Made by a program: the position numbers and the translations under genes. A stretch of 64,000 bases of DNA, taken from the NCBI RefSeq assembly GCF_030296915.1, contig NZ_AP028031.1, positions 635,001 through 699,000 of the forward strand, given 5' to 3'. Every line of letters begins with the position of its first letter. Position 1 is the first letter of the stretch. Positions 1 through 8,529 of the stretch are shown piece after piece. The stretch is from Anaerostipes hadrus ATCC 29173 = JCM 17467. Lineage in GTDB: Bacteria > Bacillota > Clostridia > Lachnospirales > Lachnospiraceae. The notes beneath the pieces are model-generated. The model was not told where the DNA came from, ran no database searches, and was given only the letters and a program-made list of their open reading frames with translations.

Positions 1-749
1 AGTATAAACATGGAAATTCTGTTTGTATTTCATCTCAGGCAGGGTGCCGTATGGGATGTAAGTTTTGTGCATCTACGCTTGGAGGATTAGATCGTAATCT
101 AACGCCATCTGAAATGCTTTCACAGATTTATTATATTCAAAGAGATACAGAAGAAAGAGTATCCAATGTTGTCATGATGGGAACAGGGGAACCGATGGAT
201 AATTATGATAACGTATTGAGATTTTTAGAACTGATCACATCAGAGGATGGATTAAATATCAGTCAGAGAAATATTACGATCTCAACGTGCGGGATCGTGC
301 CAAAGATCAAAGAACTTGCTCAGAAACATTTACAGATCACATTGGCCATTTCTCTTCACTCACCAAATGATGAGATGAGAAGAGGACTGATGCCGATCGC
401 AATGAAATATTCAATCGATGAGCTGCTAGATGCATGTCATTATTATTTTAAAGAGACAAACCGTAGGATGACATTTGAATACAGCCTTGTGGCAGGGGTT
501 AATGACCAGCCAGTTCATGCAGAAGAATTAGCAGGCAGATTGAAAGGGTTTCCATGTCATGTAAACCTGATTCCAGTTAATCCGATCAAAGAGCGTGATT
601 TTAAGCAATCTATGCCGAAATCCGTTATGGAATTTAAAAAGATACTTGAAAAAAATCGTGTAAATGTTACCATAAGAAGAGAAATGGGCGCAGATATCAA
701 TGCGGCCTGTGGACAGCTTAGAAGAAAAAAACTGCAGTCAAGATTGTAA
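1..749 (+). CDS. rlmN: 23S rRNA (adenine2503-C2)-methyltransferase RlmN, 5' end outside window
   Basis: Radical-SAM enzyme that methylates A2503 of 23S rRNA, and A37 of some tRNAs, in the cytoplasm. The frame is open from base 3, and sequence upstream of the first in-window ATG (base 51) still matches the family ([17 protein letters not shown]), so the true start lies before base 1. The CxxxCxxC 4Fe-4S/SAM motif is GCRMGCKFC. The GTGEPMDN motif follows, and the C-terminal AACGQLRRK holds the catalytic methyl-carrying Cys. The PP2C gene follows 11 bases after the stop, in the common order rlmN-prpC-prkC-rsgA. Confidence 0.95.
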   Translation, partial: YKHGNSVCISSQAGCRMGCKFCASTLGGLDRNLTPSEMLSQIYYIQRDTEERVSNVVMMGTGEPMDNYDNVLRFLELITSEDGLNISQRNITISTCGIVPKIKELAQKHLQITLAISLHSPNDEMRRGLMPIAMKYSIDELLDACHYYFKETNRRMTFEYSLVAGVNDQPVHAEELAGRLKGFPCHVNLIPVNPIKERDFKQSMPKSVMEFKKILEKNRVNVTIRREMGADINAACGQLRRKKLQSRL

Positions 750-760
750 AGGAGAACGAT

Positions 761-1480
761 ATGCGATCCGTAGGGGCTTCACATATAGGCAAGGTAAGGA
801 CAGAGAATCAGGATAGGATTTTCTTTCATGACCAGCCTGTTGGGAACTTAAAAAATCTTTATATCGTGGCAGATGGAATGGGAGGACACCGTGCCGGTGG
901 GCATGCCTCCTCTTTTGCAGTGGAACGATTTGTACAGCTGATCGAGGAATCGAAACAGACCGATCCGATCGAATTAATGAAATCATCCATTGCATCTGTG
1001 AATCAGGAAATGATCGCAGAAAGCCAGAGTAATGAAGAATATAGGGGAATGGGAACAACATTCGTTGCAGCAACCATCTCTGATGGCAAAGTAACGGTTA
1101 TGAATATTGGTGATAGTAGATTATATTATGGAAATCAAGAATTAACACAGATTACAGTGGATCATTCTTATGTGGAAGAACTGATTCATGCAGGAATCAT
1201 GGAAAGAGAGGAAGGAAGATTCCATCCAAAGAAGAATGTCATCACAAGAGCACTAGGTACCGTAATGGCGACACCAGATTTCTTTGAGTTTGATGCCAAA
1301 GATGGATATTTGCTTTTGTGCAGTGATGGACTTTCCAATATGATATCCGACGAAGAATTGAAGGAACTTCTTCTTGAGCACAGTCAGATTGCCAATAAGG
1401 TCAACCAGATGATCACCCGTGCGAACGAGTACGGAGGAAAAGACAATATTTCATTGGTAATTGTGGATTTAAAGAGATGA
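761..1480 (+). CDS. prpC: PP2C-family Ser/Thr phosphatase (PrpC/Stp)
   Basis: Cytosolic metal-dependent protein phosphatase that removes phosphate from targets of the PASTA kinase encoded next. It has 239 residues, the usual size for bacterial single-domain PP2C enzymes. Family motifs appear in order: RTENQDR near residue 15, ADGMGGHRAGG (metal-binding Asp), GMGTTFVAA, NIGDSRLYY, LLLCSDGLSN and the C-terminal KDNISLVIV. The ribosome site AAGGAGAA lies just upstream of ATG 761. The kinase gene starts 12 bases after the stop, so the two are almost certainly co-transcribed as an opposing pair. Confidence 0.95.
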   Translation: MRSVGASHIGKVRTENQDRIFFHDQPVGNLKNLYIVADGMGGHRAGGHASSFAVERFVQLIEESKQTDPIELMKSSIASVNQEMIAESQSNEEYRGMGTTFVAATISDGKVTVMNIGDSRLYYGNQELTQITVDHSYVEELIHAGIMEREEGRFHPKKNVITRALGTVMATPDFFEFDAKDGYLLLCSDGLSNMISDEELKELLLEHSQIANKVNQMITRANEYGGKDNISLVIVDLKR

Positions 1481-1492
1481 GGTGAATGATAG

Positions 1493-3334
1493 ATGTTAGA
1501 GATTGGCACGATGCTGTCAGGCCGTTATGAAGTGCTAAAGCGCGTTGGAAGCGGTGGAATGGCAGACGTTTATATGGCGAAAGACCATAAATTAAACCGG
1601 AACGTCGCAGTGAAGGTTTTAAAAAGTGAATACGTAGAAGATGAGAAATTTTTAAAGAAATTCGAGACAGAGGCACAGGCAGTTGCAAGGCTGTCTCATC
1701 CTAATATCGTGAATGTATACGATGTTGGAATTGAAGATGGGATCAATTATATTGTTATGGAGCTTGCAGAAGGGATGACTCTGAAAGAATATATCCGAAG
1801 AAAAGGGTATTTATCTCCGAAGGAGACGGTAGAGATTTCCCTGCAGATCGCGTCAGCGATCTCACATGCCCATAAGAATCATATTATTCATAGAGATATT
1901 AAACCACAGAATATTTTAGTTTCAGAGATTGGGAATGTAAAGGTCACAGACTTTGGAATTGCGAAGGCAACAAGTAGCAATACCGTTACATCAACAGCAA
2001 CAGCGATGGGATCTGTGCATTACATTTCTCCAGAACAAGCAAAAGGAAGATTCTGTGATGAAAAAAGTGATATTTATTCTTTAGGTATCACGATGTATGA
2101 GATGGTAACAGGACATGTGCCATTTGATCATGAAAATGGTGTAACGATCGCATTGATGCATCTGCAGAATGAGATCACACCGCCAAGTCAGGTCAGAGAT
2201 GGAATTCCAGACAGTTTAGAGAAGATCATTTTAAAATGTACAATGAAGAAGCCAGAAGACCGCTATCAGACAGCAGATGAATTGATCGCAGATCTGAAAC
2301 TCGTGTTTGAAGATACTTCTGGTGAATATGTGGGAATTGTTCCAACGATTGATGATTCTCCAACGATCATGATCGATCAGAACGAACTGACACAGAGAAT
2401 CCAGACAAATGATGACACACAGCCTGTGGAAGATTCAGATAGCAATGCATATCTGGAAGAGGATGATGAGGAAGAAGAAACAGGAATGAACTCAAAGATC
2501 GAGAAACTTGTCATTGTTCTTGCAGCAGTGGTAGGTGCGATCATTTTGATTTCTATTGTCGTATTTGTTGTCAAAAGTTCTGGATTATTCAAATCAGGAA
2601 AATCAACAACACAAAGTACGATCGCAGCAACAACAGAAGCCAAACATCACAATACTACAGAAAAATATACAGTTGATAATTATATCGGATTGTCTTTAGA
2701 AGCAGCTAGAGAGGCGATTGATAACAAGTTCAAGATCAACGTGACAGAAGAATATTCCGATACGTATGCAAAAGGACTGGTCATGCAGCAAGATCCAGAA
2801 AGCGATACGGAATTAGAAGAAGGAAAAACGATCAAGTTAGTTGTGAGCAAAGGACAGAAGATTGAAGATAAAGTTTCAGTACCTGATGTGCGAAGTAAGA
2901 CAAAGTCTGGTGCACAGAGTGAATTAAAAGCAGCAGGACTCAAAGTCTCAATAAAAGAAGCTTACAGTGATGATGTTGCGAAAGGAGAAGTTATCTCTCA
3001 GACTCCATCACATGGAAGTAAAGTTTCGAAAAATACAACTGTTGTGATCACAGTCAGCAAAGGCAAGAAGGAAGATCAGACGGTCAGCGTTCCAAATCTT
3101 CGTTATTACACGGAATCTGAAGCAAGTCAGAAACTGCAAAGAGTCGGATTATCATTGGGAAGTGTTTTAACAGAATATAGTGACAGTGTGGAAAAAGGAC
3201 TTGTCATTCGTCAGAGGATCAGTTCTGGAAGCAAGGTTAAGAAGGGAACAGCCGTTGGGATCTATGTCAGTCTTGGACCTCGTCAGACAGCGACAACAGC
3301 GGATGAAGAATCAACAACAACAGATGAAGAATAA
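1493..3334 (+). CDS. prkC: PASTA-domain Ser/Thr protein kinase (PrkC/PknB family)
   Basis: Membrane-anchored eukaryotic-like kinase; homologues sense muropeptides/lipid II and control cell-wall growth and germination. The kinase domain covers about residues 10-270: Gly loop VGSGGMADVY (18-27), catalytic Lys41 (AVKV), HRDIKPQN (133-140), DFG (153-155) and a Thr/Ser-rich activation loop (about 161-173) that is the likely autophosphorylation site. An acidic linker is followed by one transmembrane helix at about 337-360 and three PASTA repeats of about 65 residues, then a Thr/Glu-rich tail. Three PASTA units is a usual number. The start is preceded by GAGGTGA overlapping the phosphatase stop. Confidence 0.96.
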   Translation: MLEIGTMLSGRYEVLKRVGSGGMADVYMAKDHKLNRNVAVKVLKSEYVEDEKFLKKFETEAQAVARLSHPNIVNVYDVGIEDGINYIVMELAEGMTLKEYIRRKGYLSPKETVEISLQIASAISHAHKNHIIHRDIKPQNILVSEIGNVKVTDFGIAKATSSNTVTSTATAMGSVHYISPEQAKGRFCDEKSDIYSLGITMYEMVTGHVPFDHENGVTIALMHLQNEITPPSQVRDGIPDSLEKIILKCTMKKPEDRYQTADELIADLKLVFEDTSGEYVGIVPTIDDSPTIMIDQNELTQRIQTNDDTQPVEDSDSNAYLEEDDEEEETGMNSKIEKLVIVLAAVVGAIILISIVVFVVKSSGLFKSGKSTTQSTIAATTEAKHHNTTEKYTVDNYIGLSLEAAREAIDNKFKINVTEEYSDTYAKGLVMQQDPESDTELEEGKTIKLVVSKGQKIEDKVSVPDVRSKTKSGAQSELKAAGLKVSIKEAYSDDVAKGEVISQTPSHGSKVSKNTTVVITVSKGKKEDQTVSVPNLRYYTESEASQKLQRVGLSLGSVLTEYSDSVEKGLVIRQRISSGSKVKKGTAVGIYVSLGPRQTATTADEESTTTDEE

Positions 3335-3361
3335 AGGAAAAGCAGGTGCAGGAGATATTTC

Positions 3362-4237
3362 ATGCAAGGAAAGATCATAAAAGGAATCGCAGGATTTTAT
3401 TACGTACAGACAGAAGATAAATTATATGAATGTAAGGCAAAGGGAATCTTCCGAAACAAGAAGATGAAACCGTTAGTCGGAGATAATGTAGAAATCGATA
3501 TTTTAGATGAGACAGAGCAGGAAGGAAATATTACAAAGATCTATGAGAGACATAACGAGCTGATCCGTCCGGCTGTGTCAAATGTAGATCAGGCACTGAT
3601 CATATTTGCAGCAAAGAATCCAAAGCCAAATTATAATCTGTTAGATCGTTTTCTGATGATGATGGAGAAACAGGATGTTCCTGTGATCGTCTGCTTTAAC
3701 AAGGTAGATCTTGCAAAAGAAAAAGAACTGAAATTATTAGAGAAAGTCTACGAAAACTGTGGACATATCGTTCGTTTTATCAGCGTTAAGGAAGAAGAAG
3801 GAATTGACGAGATCAGGGAACTGATCCACGGTAAGACGACGGTTCTTGCTGGACCATCGGGGGTCGGAAAATCATCTTTGATGAACCTTCTGCAGCCAGA
3901 GGCACAGATGGAAACAGGGGAAGTCAGTGAGAAGATCAAGCGAGGGCGTCATACAACAAGACATTCAGAGCTGATACGTATCGAGAAAGATACGTATGTC
4001 CTAGACACCCCAGGGTTTAGTTCTTTATTCATTCATATGTTTGAAGAAGATGAGATCAAAGACTATTTTCAGGAATTCGCACCATATGAAGATGAATGCC
4101 GATTCCAGGGATGCAGTCATACACATGAACCAGACTGTGGAGTGAAAAAGGCATTGGAAGAAGGAAAGATCTCAAAGATCCGTTATGATAATTATGTAAA
4201 TATTTATACAGAACTAAAAGAAAAGAGAAAATGGTAA
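3362..4237 (+). CDS. rsgA: ribosome small-subunit-dependent GTPase A
   Basis: Circularly permuted GTPase that checks late 30S maturation. An N-terminal OB fold (about 1-75) precedes the permuted G motifs: NKVDL (G4), GPSGVGKSSL (P-loop/G1), the TTRHSEL switch region and DTPGF (G3). A C-terminal zinc knuckle has Cys/Cys/His/Cys ligands in CRFQGCSHTHEPDC. At 291 residues it has the standard length. It starts 27 bases after the kinase gene behind a GCAGGAG ribosome site, and its end overlaps thiN by 7 bases. Confidence 0.96.
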   Translation: MQGKIIKGIAGFYYVQTEDKLYECKAKGIFRNKKMKPLVGDNVEIDILDETEQEGNITKIYERHNELIRPAVSNVDQALIIFAAKNPKPNYNLLDRFLMMMEKQDVPVIVCFNKVDLAKEKELKLLEKVYENCGHIVRFISVKEEEGIDEIRELIHGKTTVLAGPSGVGKSSLMNLLQPEAQMETGEVSEKIKRGRHTTRHSELIRIEKDTYVLDTPGFSSLFIHMFEEDEIKDYFQEFAPYEDECRFQGCSHTHEPDCGVKKALEEGKISKIRYDNYVNIYTELKEKRKW

Positions 4238-4872
4238 TGCGAGTATTGATTTTAACAGGCGGAACAGTCGAAGAAAATTTCGCGAAAGACTATATCAGTA
4301 AATGGAACCCAGATCAGGTTATTACAGCTGATAAAGGACTGCTTTATGCTAAGAGACTGAATATAAAACCAGATATTATTTTAGGTGATTTTGACAGTTG
4401 CAATAAGGATATAATGCAAGAATTTTCAACAGACAAGAAGATTATCGTACCATGTGAAAAAGACGATACTGATACAGGACTTGCAATACAAAAAGCAATT
4501 GAGACAGGTGCAGATGAAATCCTTATGATAGGTGGAACTGGAACAAGACTCGATCATGTTATGGGCAATTTCGGACAGTTGTTTTACGCACACAGCAAAG
4601 GTGTGAAGGCAGAACTTGTTGATGCAAACAATCGTATCAGGGTTTTAAATCATGAAGATACAATATCAAAGAAAGACCAGTTTGGTAAATATGTATCCTT
4701 GATACCAATATATGAGGCACGAGGTGTCACACTAACAGGATTTAAATATCCATTAAAAGACCATACATTAGTGTTTGAGCAATCGCTCGCGATTAGTAAT
4801 GAATTAGAAGCAGAAGAAGGAATCATTTCATTTAGTGAAGGAAAACTGCTTCTGATAGAAAGTAGAGATTGA
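4231..4872 (+). CDS. thiN: thiamine pyrophosphokinase
   Basis: Transfers pyrophosphate from ATP to thiamine to make thiamine diphosphate. Typical motifs are LGDFDS (residues about 50-55), the acidic ..EKDDTDTGLA segment that binds ATP/Mg, and GGTGTRLDHVMGN. The length of 213 residues fits the family. Two in-frame ATGs lie six bases apart (4231 and 4237); the first overlaps the rsgA stop, so translational coupling is likely. The order rsgA-(rpe)-thiN is common in Clostridia; no rpe is present here. Confidence 0.93.
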   Translation: MVMRVLILTGGTVEENFAKDYISKWNPDQVITADKGLLYAKRLNIKPDIILGDFDSCNKDIMQEFSTDKKIIVPCEKDDTDTGLAIQKAIETGADEILMIGGTGTRLDHVMGNFGQLFYAHSKGVKAELVDANNRIRVLNHEDTISKKDQFGKYVSLIPIYEARGVTLTGFKYPLKDHTLVFEQSLAISNELEAEEGIISFSEGKLLLIESRD

Positions 4873-4883
4873 GGTTATACAAG

Positions 4884-5375
4884 ATGAAGAAAGAAAAAGT
4901 AACAACAAACAAAGTAACAAGTAAGCTTGAAAAGGTTCTCTGGGCTGTTCTGATCCTGATGTTTATCGTATCATTGATCGGAATGTTTTTAGGACAATAT
5001 ATGGATGGTAACGTATTCTATAAAATGTGTGTGATCATGACAGTATTAGCTGCCGCCATTTTATCAGCAGAACGTTTTTATTTTGGAAAAGAAATGGGAA
5101 GAGATATGCCAGAAGCATTTAAGATCGGTTACTGGCTGATCATCGCATGGGCAGTGATCTTACTGATCCACGCAGCAGGACTGGCATTTTTACCATTTTT
5201 AATGGAACTTGAATACAGAGTATTATGGGTAGTGGTTCCAACGGTCAGCTTATTATGGATGACAAGATATATCTTCGGAGACAACCTAGACTGGGATAAG
5301 ACAGACAAGAAGGGTTGGAAAGAAGGAAGAATGAACTACTCTCAGAAGAGCAATAAGAAGAATATCGGGAGATAG
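4884..5375 (+). CDS. four-helix membrane protein of unknown function
   Basis: I do not recognise a family. The 163-residue product from ATG 4884 has a Lys-rich N-terminus followed by four hydrophobic segments at about residues 17-39, 48-66, 83-105 and 112-132. The hydrophilic C-terminal tail is Lys/Asp-rich. ATG 4884 is preferred over an upstream TTG at 4869 because GAGGTT lies 7 bases before it. It sits 11 bases after thiN and 3 bases before the hexapeptide-repeat gene, so it is part of the same operon. Its role cannot be inferred from the sequence. Confidence 0.8.
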   Translation: MKKEKVTTNKVTSKLEKVLWAVLILMFIVSLIGMFLGQYMDGNVFYKMCVIMTVLAAAILSAERFYFGKEMGRDMPEAFKIGYWLIIAWAVILLIHAAGLAFLPFLMELEYRVLWVVVPTVSLLWMTRYIFGDNLDWDKTDKKGWKEGRMNYSQKSNKKNIGR

Positions 5376-5378
5376 AAC

Positions 5379-5885
5379 ATGAATTACAAACAGGCAAAGA
5401 TCGCTGATTCAGCAAAAGTAGCAAAAGAAACTGTTTTAGTTGGGAATATTACTATAGGAGAAGAATCTACGGTACTGTTCTTTACAGCAATGCGCTGTGA
5501 AGGAGAAGAGTCCATTGTGATCGGAAATCAGAGTAATATACAGGAAAATTGTACGATCCATGTAGATGAAGGGAATAGTGTAAAAATCGGCGATGGAGTG
5601 ACAGTTGGACATAACAGCGTGATCCATGGATGCCAGATCGGAGATAATTCCATGATCGGGATGGGATCTGTTGTTATGAATGGAGCAAAGATCGGTAATC
5701 ACTGCTTGATCGGGGCAGGAAGTCTTGTAACACAAAATACAGTGATCCCAGATAGATCTTTAGTTATGGGAAGTCCCGCAAGAGTCAAGCGTACATTGAC
5801 AGAGGACGAGATCAAATATCTTGAGGGAAGCAGAGAAGAATATGTAGAAGTAGGAAAGCTGCTTCGAGAAGATGGGATACTTTAA
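5379..5885 (+). CDS. gamma-carbonic-anhydrase-like hexapeptide-repeat protein
   Basis: Left-handed beta-helix protein of the gamma-CA/PaaY/YrdA type, expected to form a trimer. The 168 residues carry a run of [LIV]-G-x-x-x hexapeptide repeats (about 15-135). Candidate zinc ligands are the His in TIHVDEG and the two His of VGHNSVIHGC. Many such proteins have no proven carbonic anhydrase activity, so the substrate is open. The gene starts 3 bases after the preceding stop and is followed by the LacI-type regulator after 27 bases without an obvious terminator. Confidence 0.88.
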   Translation: MNYKQAKIADSAKVAKETVLVGNITIGEESTVLFFTAMRCEGEESIVIGNQSNIQENCTIHVDEGNSVKIGDGVTVGHNSVIHGCQIGDNSMIGMGSVVMNGAKIGNHCLIGAGSLVTQNTVIPDRSLVMGSPARVKRTLTEDEIKYLEGSREEYVEVGKLLREDGIL

Positions 5886-5912
5886 GAATCAGTTAGAAAT
5901 GGAAGGTATGGA

Positions 5913-6890
5913 ATGAAACCTGGAATAAAAGATGTGGCAAAAGTAGCGGGAGTTTCTCCCACAACAGTATCCAGGGTATTAAATAACCGAGGATACATCA
6001 GCGAAGAAACAAGAAAAAAAGTATATGATGCTATGGAAGAGATCAATTATTATCCAAATGAGATTGCCAGAGCGTTGTTAAATAACAGAACGTATTTTGT
6101 CGGGGTTATCGTTCCTACTGTAACATCACCATTTCATGGAGAAGTTGTAGAACAGATAGAATATTATTTATCACAGAAAAATTATAAGATGCTTCTGTGT
6201 AACAGCAAAAATCAGATGGATACAGAGAAAGCCTATATTGATATGCTAAGACGCAATCAGGTAGATGGAATGATCGTTGGAACACATAACGCAGTCGTAG
6301 AGACATACTCCAAGTTAAAGATGCCAGTCGTAGGAATTGACCGTTATCTTGGAGAACATATTCCAGTCGTTTCATGTGATAACTATGCAGCAGGGCAGAT
6401 GGCAACCAGACATTTGATCGATAAAGGATGTCAGCACATTTTATGTATCCGAGGAAACAGTAAATTAAAGATGCCAGGTAACAATCGAAGTCAGGCTTAT
6501 ATTCAAGAGATGGAGAAAGTAGGGCTTCCTCAGATGATTTTAGAAGTACCGTTCATCATGGAGAATGTGGAGAAGCAAAAACTTATTTATGATATGTTAA
6601 ATGCACACCCTGAGATTGACGGTATTTTTGCAGGAGATGATTCGCTTGCAGTGATCGCACTTCATGTCGCAAGGCAAAAAGGAATCAATATTCCGAAAGA
6701 TCTAAAGATCATCGGAGTAGATGGAACAAAGCAGATTTTAGGATTTGTTCCAGAACTGACAACGATCCAGCAGCCAGTTAAACAGATTGCAAAGGTAGCG
6801 GTGGATAAGCTGATCGATCTGATTGAAGGAAAAACAGCAGAAAGCTGTATGGATCTTCCAGTAAAATTACTGGAAGGACAGACAACATAA
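5913..6890 (+). CDS. LacI-family repressor of the sucrose/fructoside locus
   Basis: DNA-binding regulator with an N-terminal helix-turn-helix (IKDVAKVAGVSPTTVSRVLN, residues 4-23) and hinge helix (PNEIARALLNN), followed by a periplasmic-binding-protein-like effector domain (about 60-325). Its position directly upstream of GH32-PTS-GH32 genes suggests that it represses them and responds to a sugar or sugar phosphate from that pathway (ScrR-like role, inferred). It has a GGAAGG ribosome site, a terminator right after the stop, and probable operator boxes in the next promoter at 7030-7060. Confidence 0.9.
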   Translation: MKPGIKDVAKVAGVSPTTVSRVLNNRGYISEETRKKVYDAMEEINYYPNEIARALLNNRTYFVGVIVPTVTSPFHGEVVEQIEYYLSQKNYKMLLCNSKNQMDTEKAYIDMLRRNQVDGMIVGTHNAVVETYSKLKMPVVGIDRYLGEHIPVVSCDNYAAGQMATRHLIDKGCQHILCIRGNSKLKMPGNNRSQAYIQEMEKVGLPQMILEVPFIMENVEKQKLIYDMLNAHPEIDGIFAGDDSLAVIALHVARQKGINIPKDLKIIGVDGTKQILGFVPELTTIQQPVKQIAKVAVDKLIDLIEGKTAESCMDLPVKLLEGQTT

Positions 6891-6898
6891 CAGAGAAT

Positions 6899-6933
6899 AA
6901 AAAAGGAAGAGAAAATACTACTCTTCCTTTTTT
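6899..6933 (+). terminator. rho-independent terminator after lacI-type gene
   Basis: AAAAGGAAGAG pairs with CTCTTCCTTTT around a nine-base loop and ends in a T run. It separates the regulator transcript from the sucrose operon. Confidence 0.85.
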
Positions 6934-7029
6934 GATGCCTAAAAATATGCTAGAACGTACAAAATAAGATAAGTTTTATGCAAAACTACCAAAAATCCCC
7001 CAAATATTTTGTGCAAAAATTAATATGGT

Positions 7030-7063
7030 AACGATTGACATATGAAAACGATTGACATATAAT
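7030..7063 (+). promoter_or_regulatory. sigma-A promoter with duplicated operator-like box for the sucrose operon
   Basis: A perfect promoter is present: TTGACA at 7035-7040, a 17-base spacer and TATAAT at 7058-7063. The 14-mer AACGATTGACATAT occurs twice in tandem (7030-7043 and 7047-7060), so one copy contains the -35 box and the other fills the spacer up to the -10. A central CG is typical of LacI-family operators, and the regulator gene lies just upstream. Binding here would block RNA polymerase. The operator assignment is an inference. Confidence 0.8.
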
Positions 7064-7108
7064 AAAGCCATAGAAAGCAACAAGGTAAATCAAAGAAAGG
7101 ATTAAATT

Positions 7109-8500
7109 ATGTATCAGTTATATTATCAGCCAGAAGGTATTTGGGTAGGAGATATTATGCCTTATGGAAAAGAAGGTCAGTTTTATGTATATCATCAGAG
7201 AGATACAAGAAATCCAGGACCTTTTGGAGAACCATTCGGTTGGGCATTAGCAACAACAAAAGATTTTGTAGATTACAAAGACTATGGAGAAAGCTTAAAG
7301 CGTGGAACGGATGAAGAAGCAGATCAGTTCATCTATGCAGGAAGTGTTTTTGAAACAGAGGCAGGATTTCATGCATTTTATACAGGATATAATAGAGAAT
7401 TCTTAAAGGCAGGAAAGACATCACAGACATTGCTTCACGCTACAAGCAAAGATGGGATCACATGGGAGAAATCGAAAGAAGCATTAGAGATTCCTCCACA
7501 GGAAGGATATGATAAGAGAAACTGGAGAGATCCATTTGTCCTATGGGATGAGGAAAGAGAAGAATATCTGTTGATCCTTGGAGCAAGAAAGGGAGAAGAT
7601 AAGAGAAAACAGACAGGACGTCTCGTACATTTCACATCAAAAGATTTAAAGAAATGGGAATTTAAAGGAGATTTCTGGGCACCAGGAATCTACACAATGT
7701 TTGAGATGCCAGAGATCTTTAAGATGGGAGACTGGTGGTATCTTGTATTCTCAGAATACAGTGAGGGTAATAAAATCCATTACAGAAGAAGCAAGAACCT
7801 ATACGGGCCTTGGGAAGCACCATTTGATGATGCATTTGACGGTAGAGCATACTATGCAGGACGTACAGCATTTGATGGAGAACGAAGAGTACTTTTTGGA
7901 TGGGTGCCAACAAGAATCGATAACGATGACAAGAACGCATACTTGTGGGGAGGAACTTTCGTGCCACACGAAGTATTCCAGAAAGAAGATGGAACACTTG
8001 GGGTAAAACCGGTAGACCAGATGATGGAAGCATTCGATGGTTGGAAAGATTTATTTAACCCTTGTATGAAAACGATTGACACAAAAGAAGAAACACTTCT
8101 TTGTGAAGATACAGGAAGCATCGCAGCATTCAAAACCACTGTAAAATTTGAAGAAGGAACGAAAGAATTTTCTATCAGATTTTACAAAGATGAAGAAACA
8201 GAAGTTTCATATGAATACAGATTCTTTGTGGAAGAAAATAAAGTTGTCTTTAACAAATGTCCAAATTATCCATGGTATCAGTGCTTTAACATTGGACTTG
8301 AGCGTCCGATCAAATTGGAAGCAGACAAAGAATATGAAATCTGTCTGATCATAGACCAGGATATTTCAACATTATATATTAATGGAACGGCATTAAATGC
8401 AAGATTATGTGATCATCCAGGAAATGGATTGGCACTGACAGTGACAGATGGTACACTAGAAGCAAAAAACACAAAAATAGCAACAAAAATAAACAAATAA
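7109..8500 (+). CDS. GH32-family beta-fructosidase-like glycoside hydrolase (variant active-site motif)
   Basis: Five-bladed beta-propeller enzyme of family GH32, predicted cytoplasmic because it has no signal peptide. The usual nucleophile motif WMNDPNG is replaced by GIWVGDIMPYG; Asp15 is the probable nucleophile. The RDP transition-state motif is at residues 140-142. The acid/base Glu199 lies in FEMPEIF, with Met in place of the usual Cys of the EC motif. A C-terminal beta-sandwich (about 320-463) follows. The ribosome site AAAGGA precedes ATG 7109. It is the first gene of the PTS/GH32 operon and may act on a phosphorylated or longer fructoside, while the second GH32 is the ordinary sucrose-6-phosphate hydrolase. 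The substrate is unproven. Confidence 0.85.
   Translation: MYQLYYQPEGIWVGDIMPYGKEGQFYVYHQRDTRNPGPFGEPFGWALATTKDFVDYKDYGESLKRGTDEEADQFIYAGSVFETEAGFHAFYTGYNREFLKAGKTSQTLLHATSKDGITWEKSKEALEIPPQEGYDKRNWRDPFVLWDEEREEYLLILGARKGEDKRKQTGRLVHFTSKDLKKWEFKGDFWAPGIYTMFEMPEIFKMGDWWYLVFSEYSEGNKIHYRRSKNLYGPWEAPFDDAFDGRAYYAGRTAFDGERRVLFGWVPTRIDNDDKNAYLWGGTFVPHEVFQKEDGTLGVKPVDQMMEAFDGWKDLFNPCMKTIDTKEETLLCEDTGSIAAFKTTVKFEEGTKEFSIRFYKDEETEVSYEYRFFVEENKVVFNKCPNYPWYQCFNIGLERPIKLEADKEYEICLIIDQDISTLYINGTALNARLCDHPGNGLALTVTDGTLEAKNTKIATKINK
8065..8081 (+). promoter_or_regulatory. possible intragenic auxiliary operator
   Basis: The 17-mer tatgaaaacgattgaca is identical to promoter bases 7041-7057. It lies inside the GH32 gene, in frame as part of C-M-K-T-I-D-T. 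A second LacI-family operator about 1 kb downstream could support repression by looping, as with lac O2. This is inference from sequence identity only. Confidence 0.5.
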
Positions 8501-8529
8501 AAAGAGAGAAATAAAGGAGACAAGTATAG

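Noticed and set aside
7041..7057. CcpA cre site in the sucrose promoter
   Set aside because: The box does not fit the right half of the cre consensus; a LacI-type operator is more likely.
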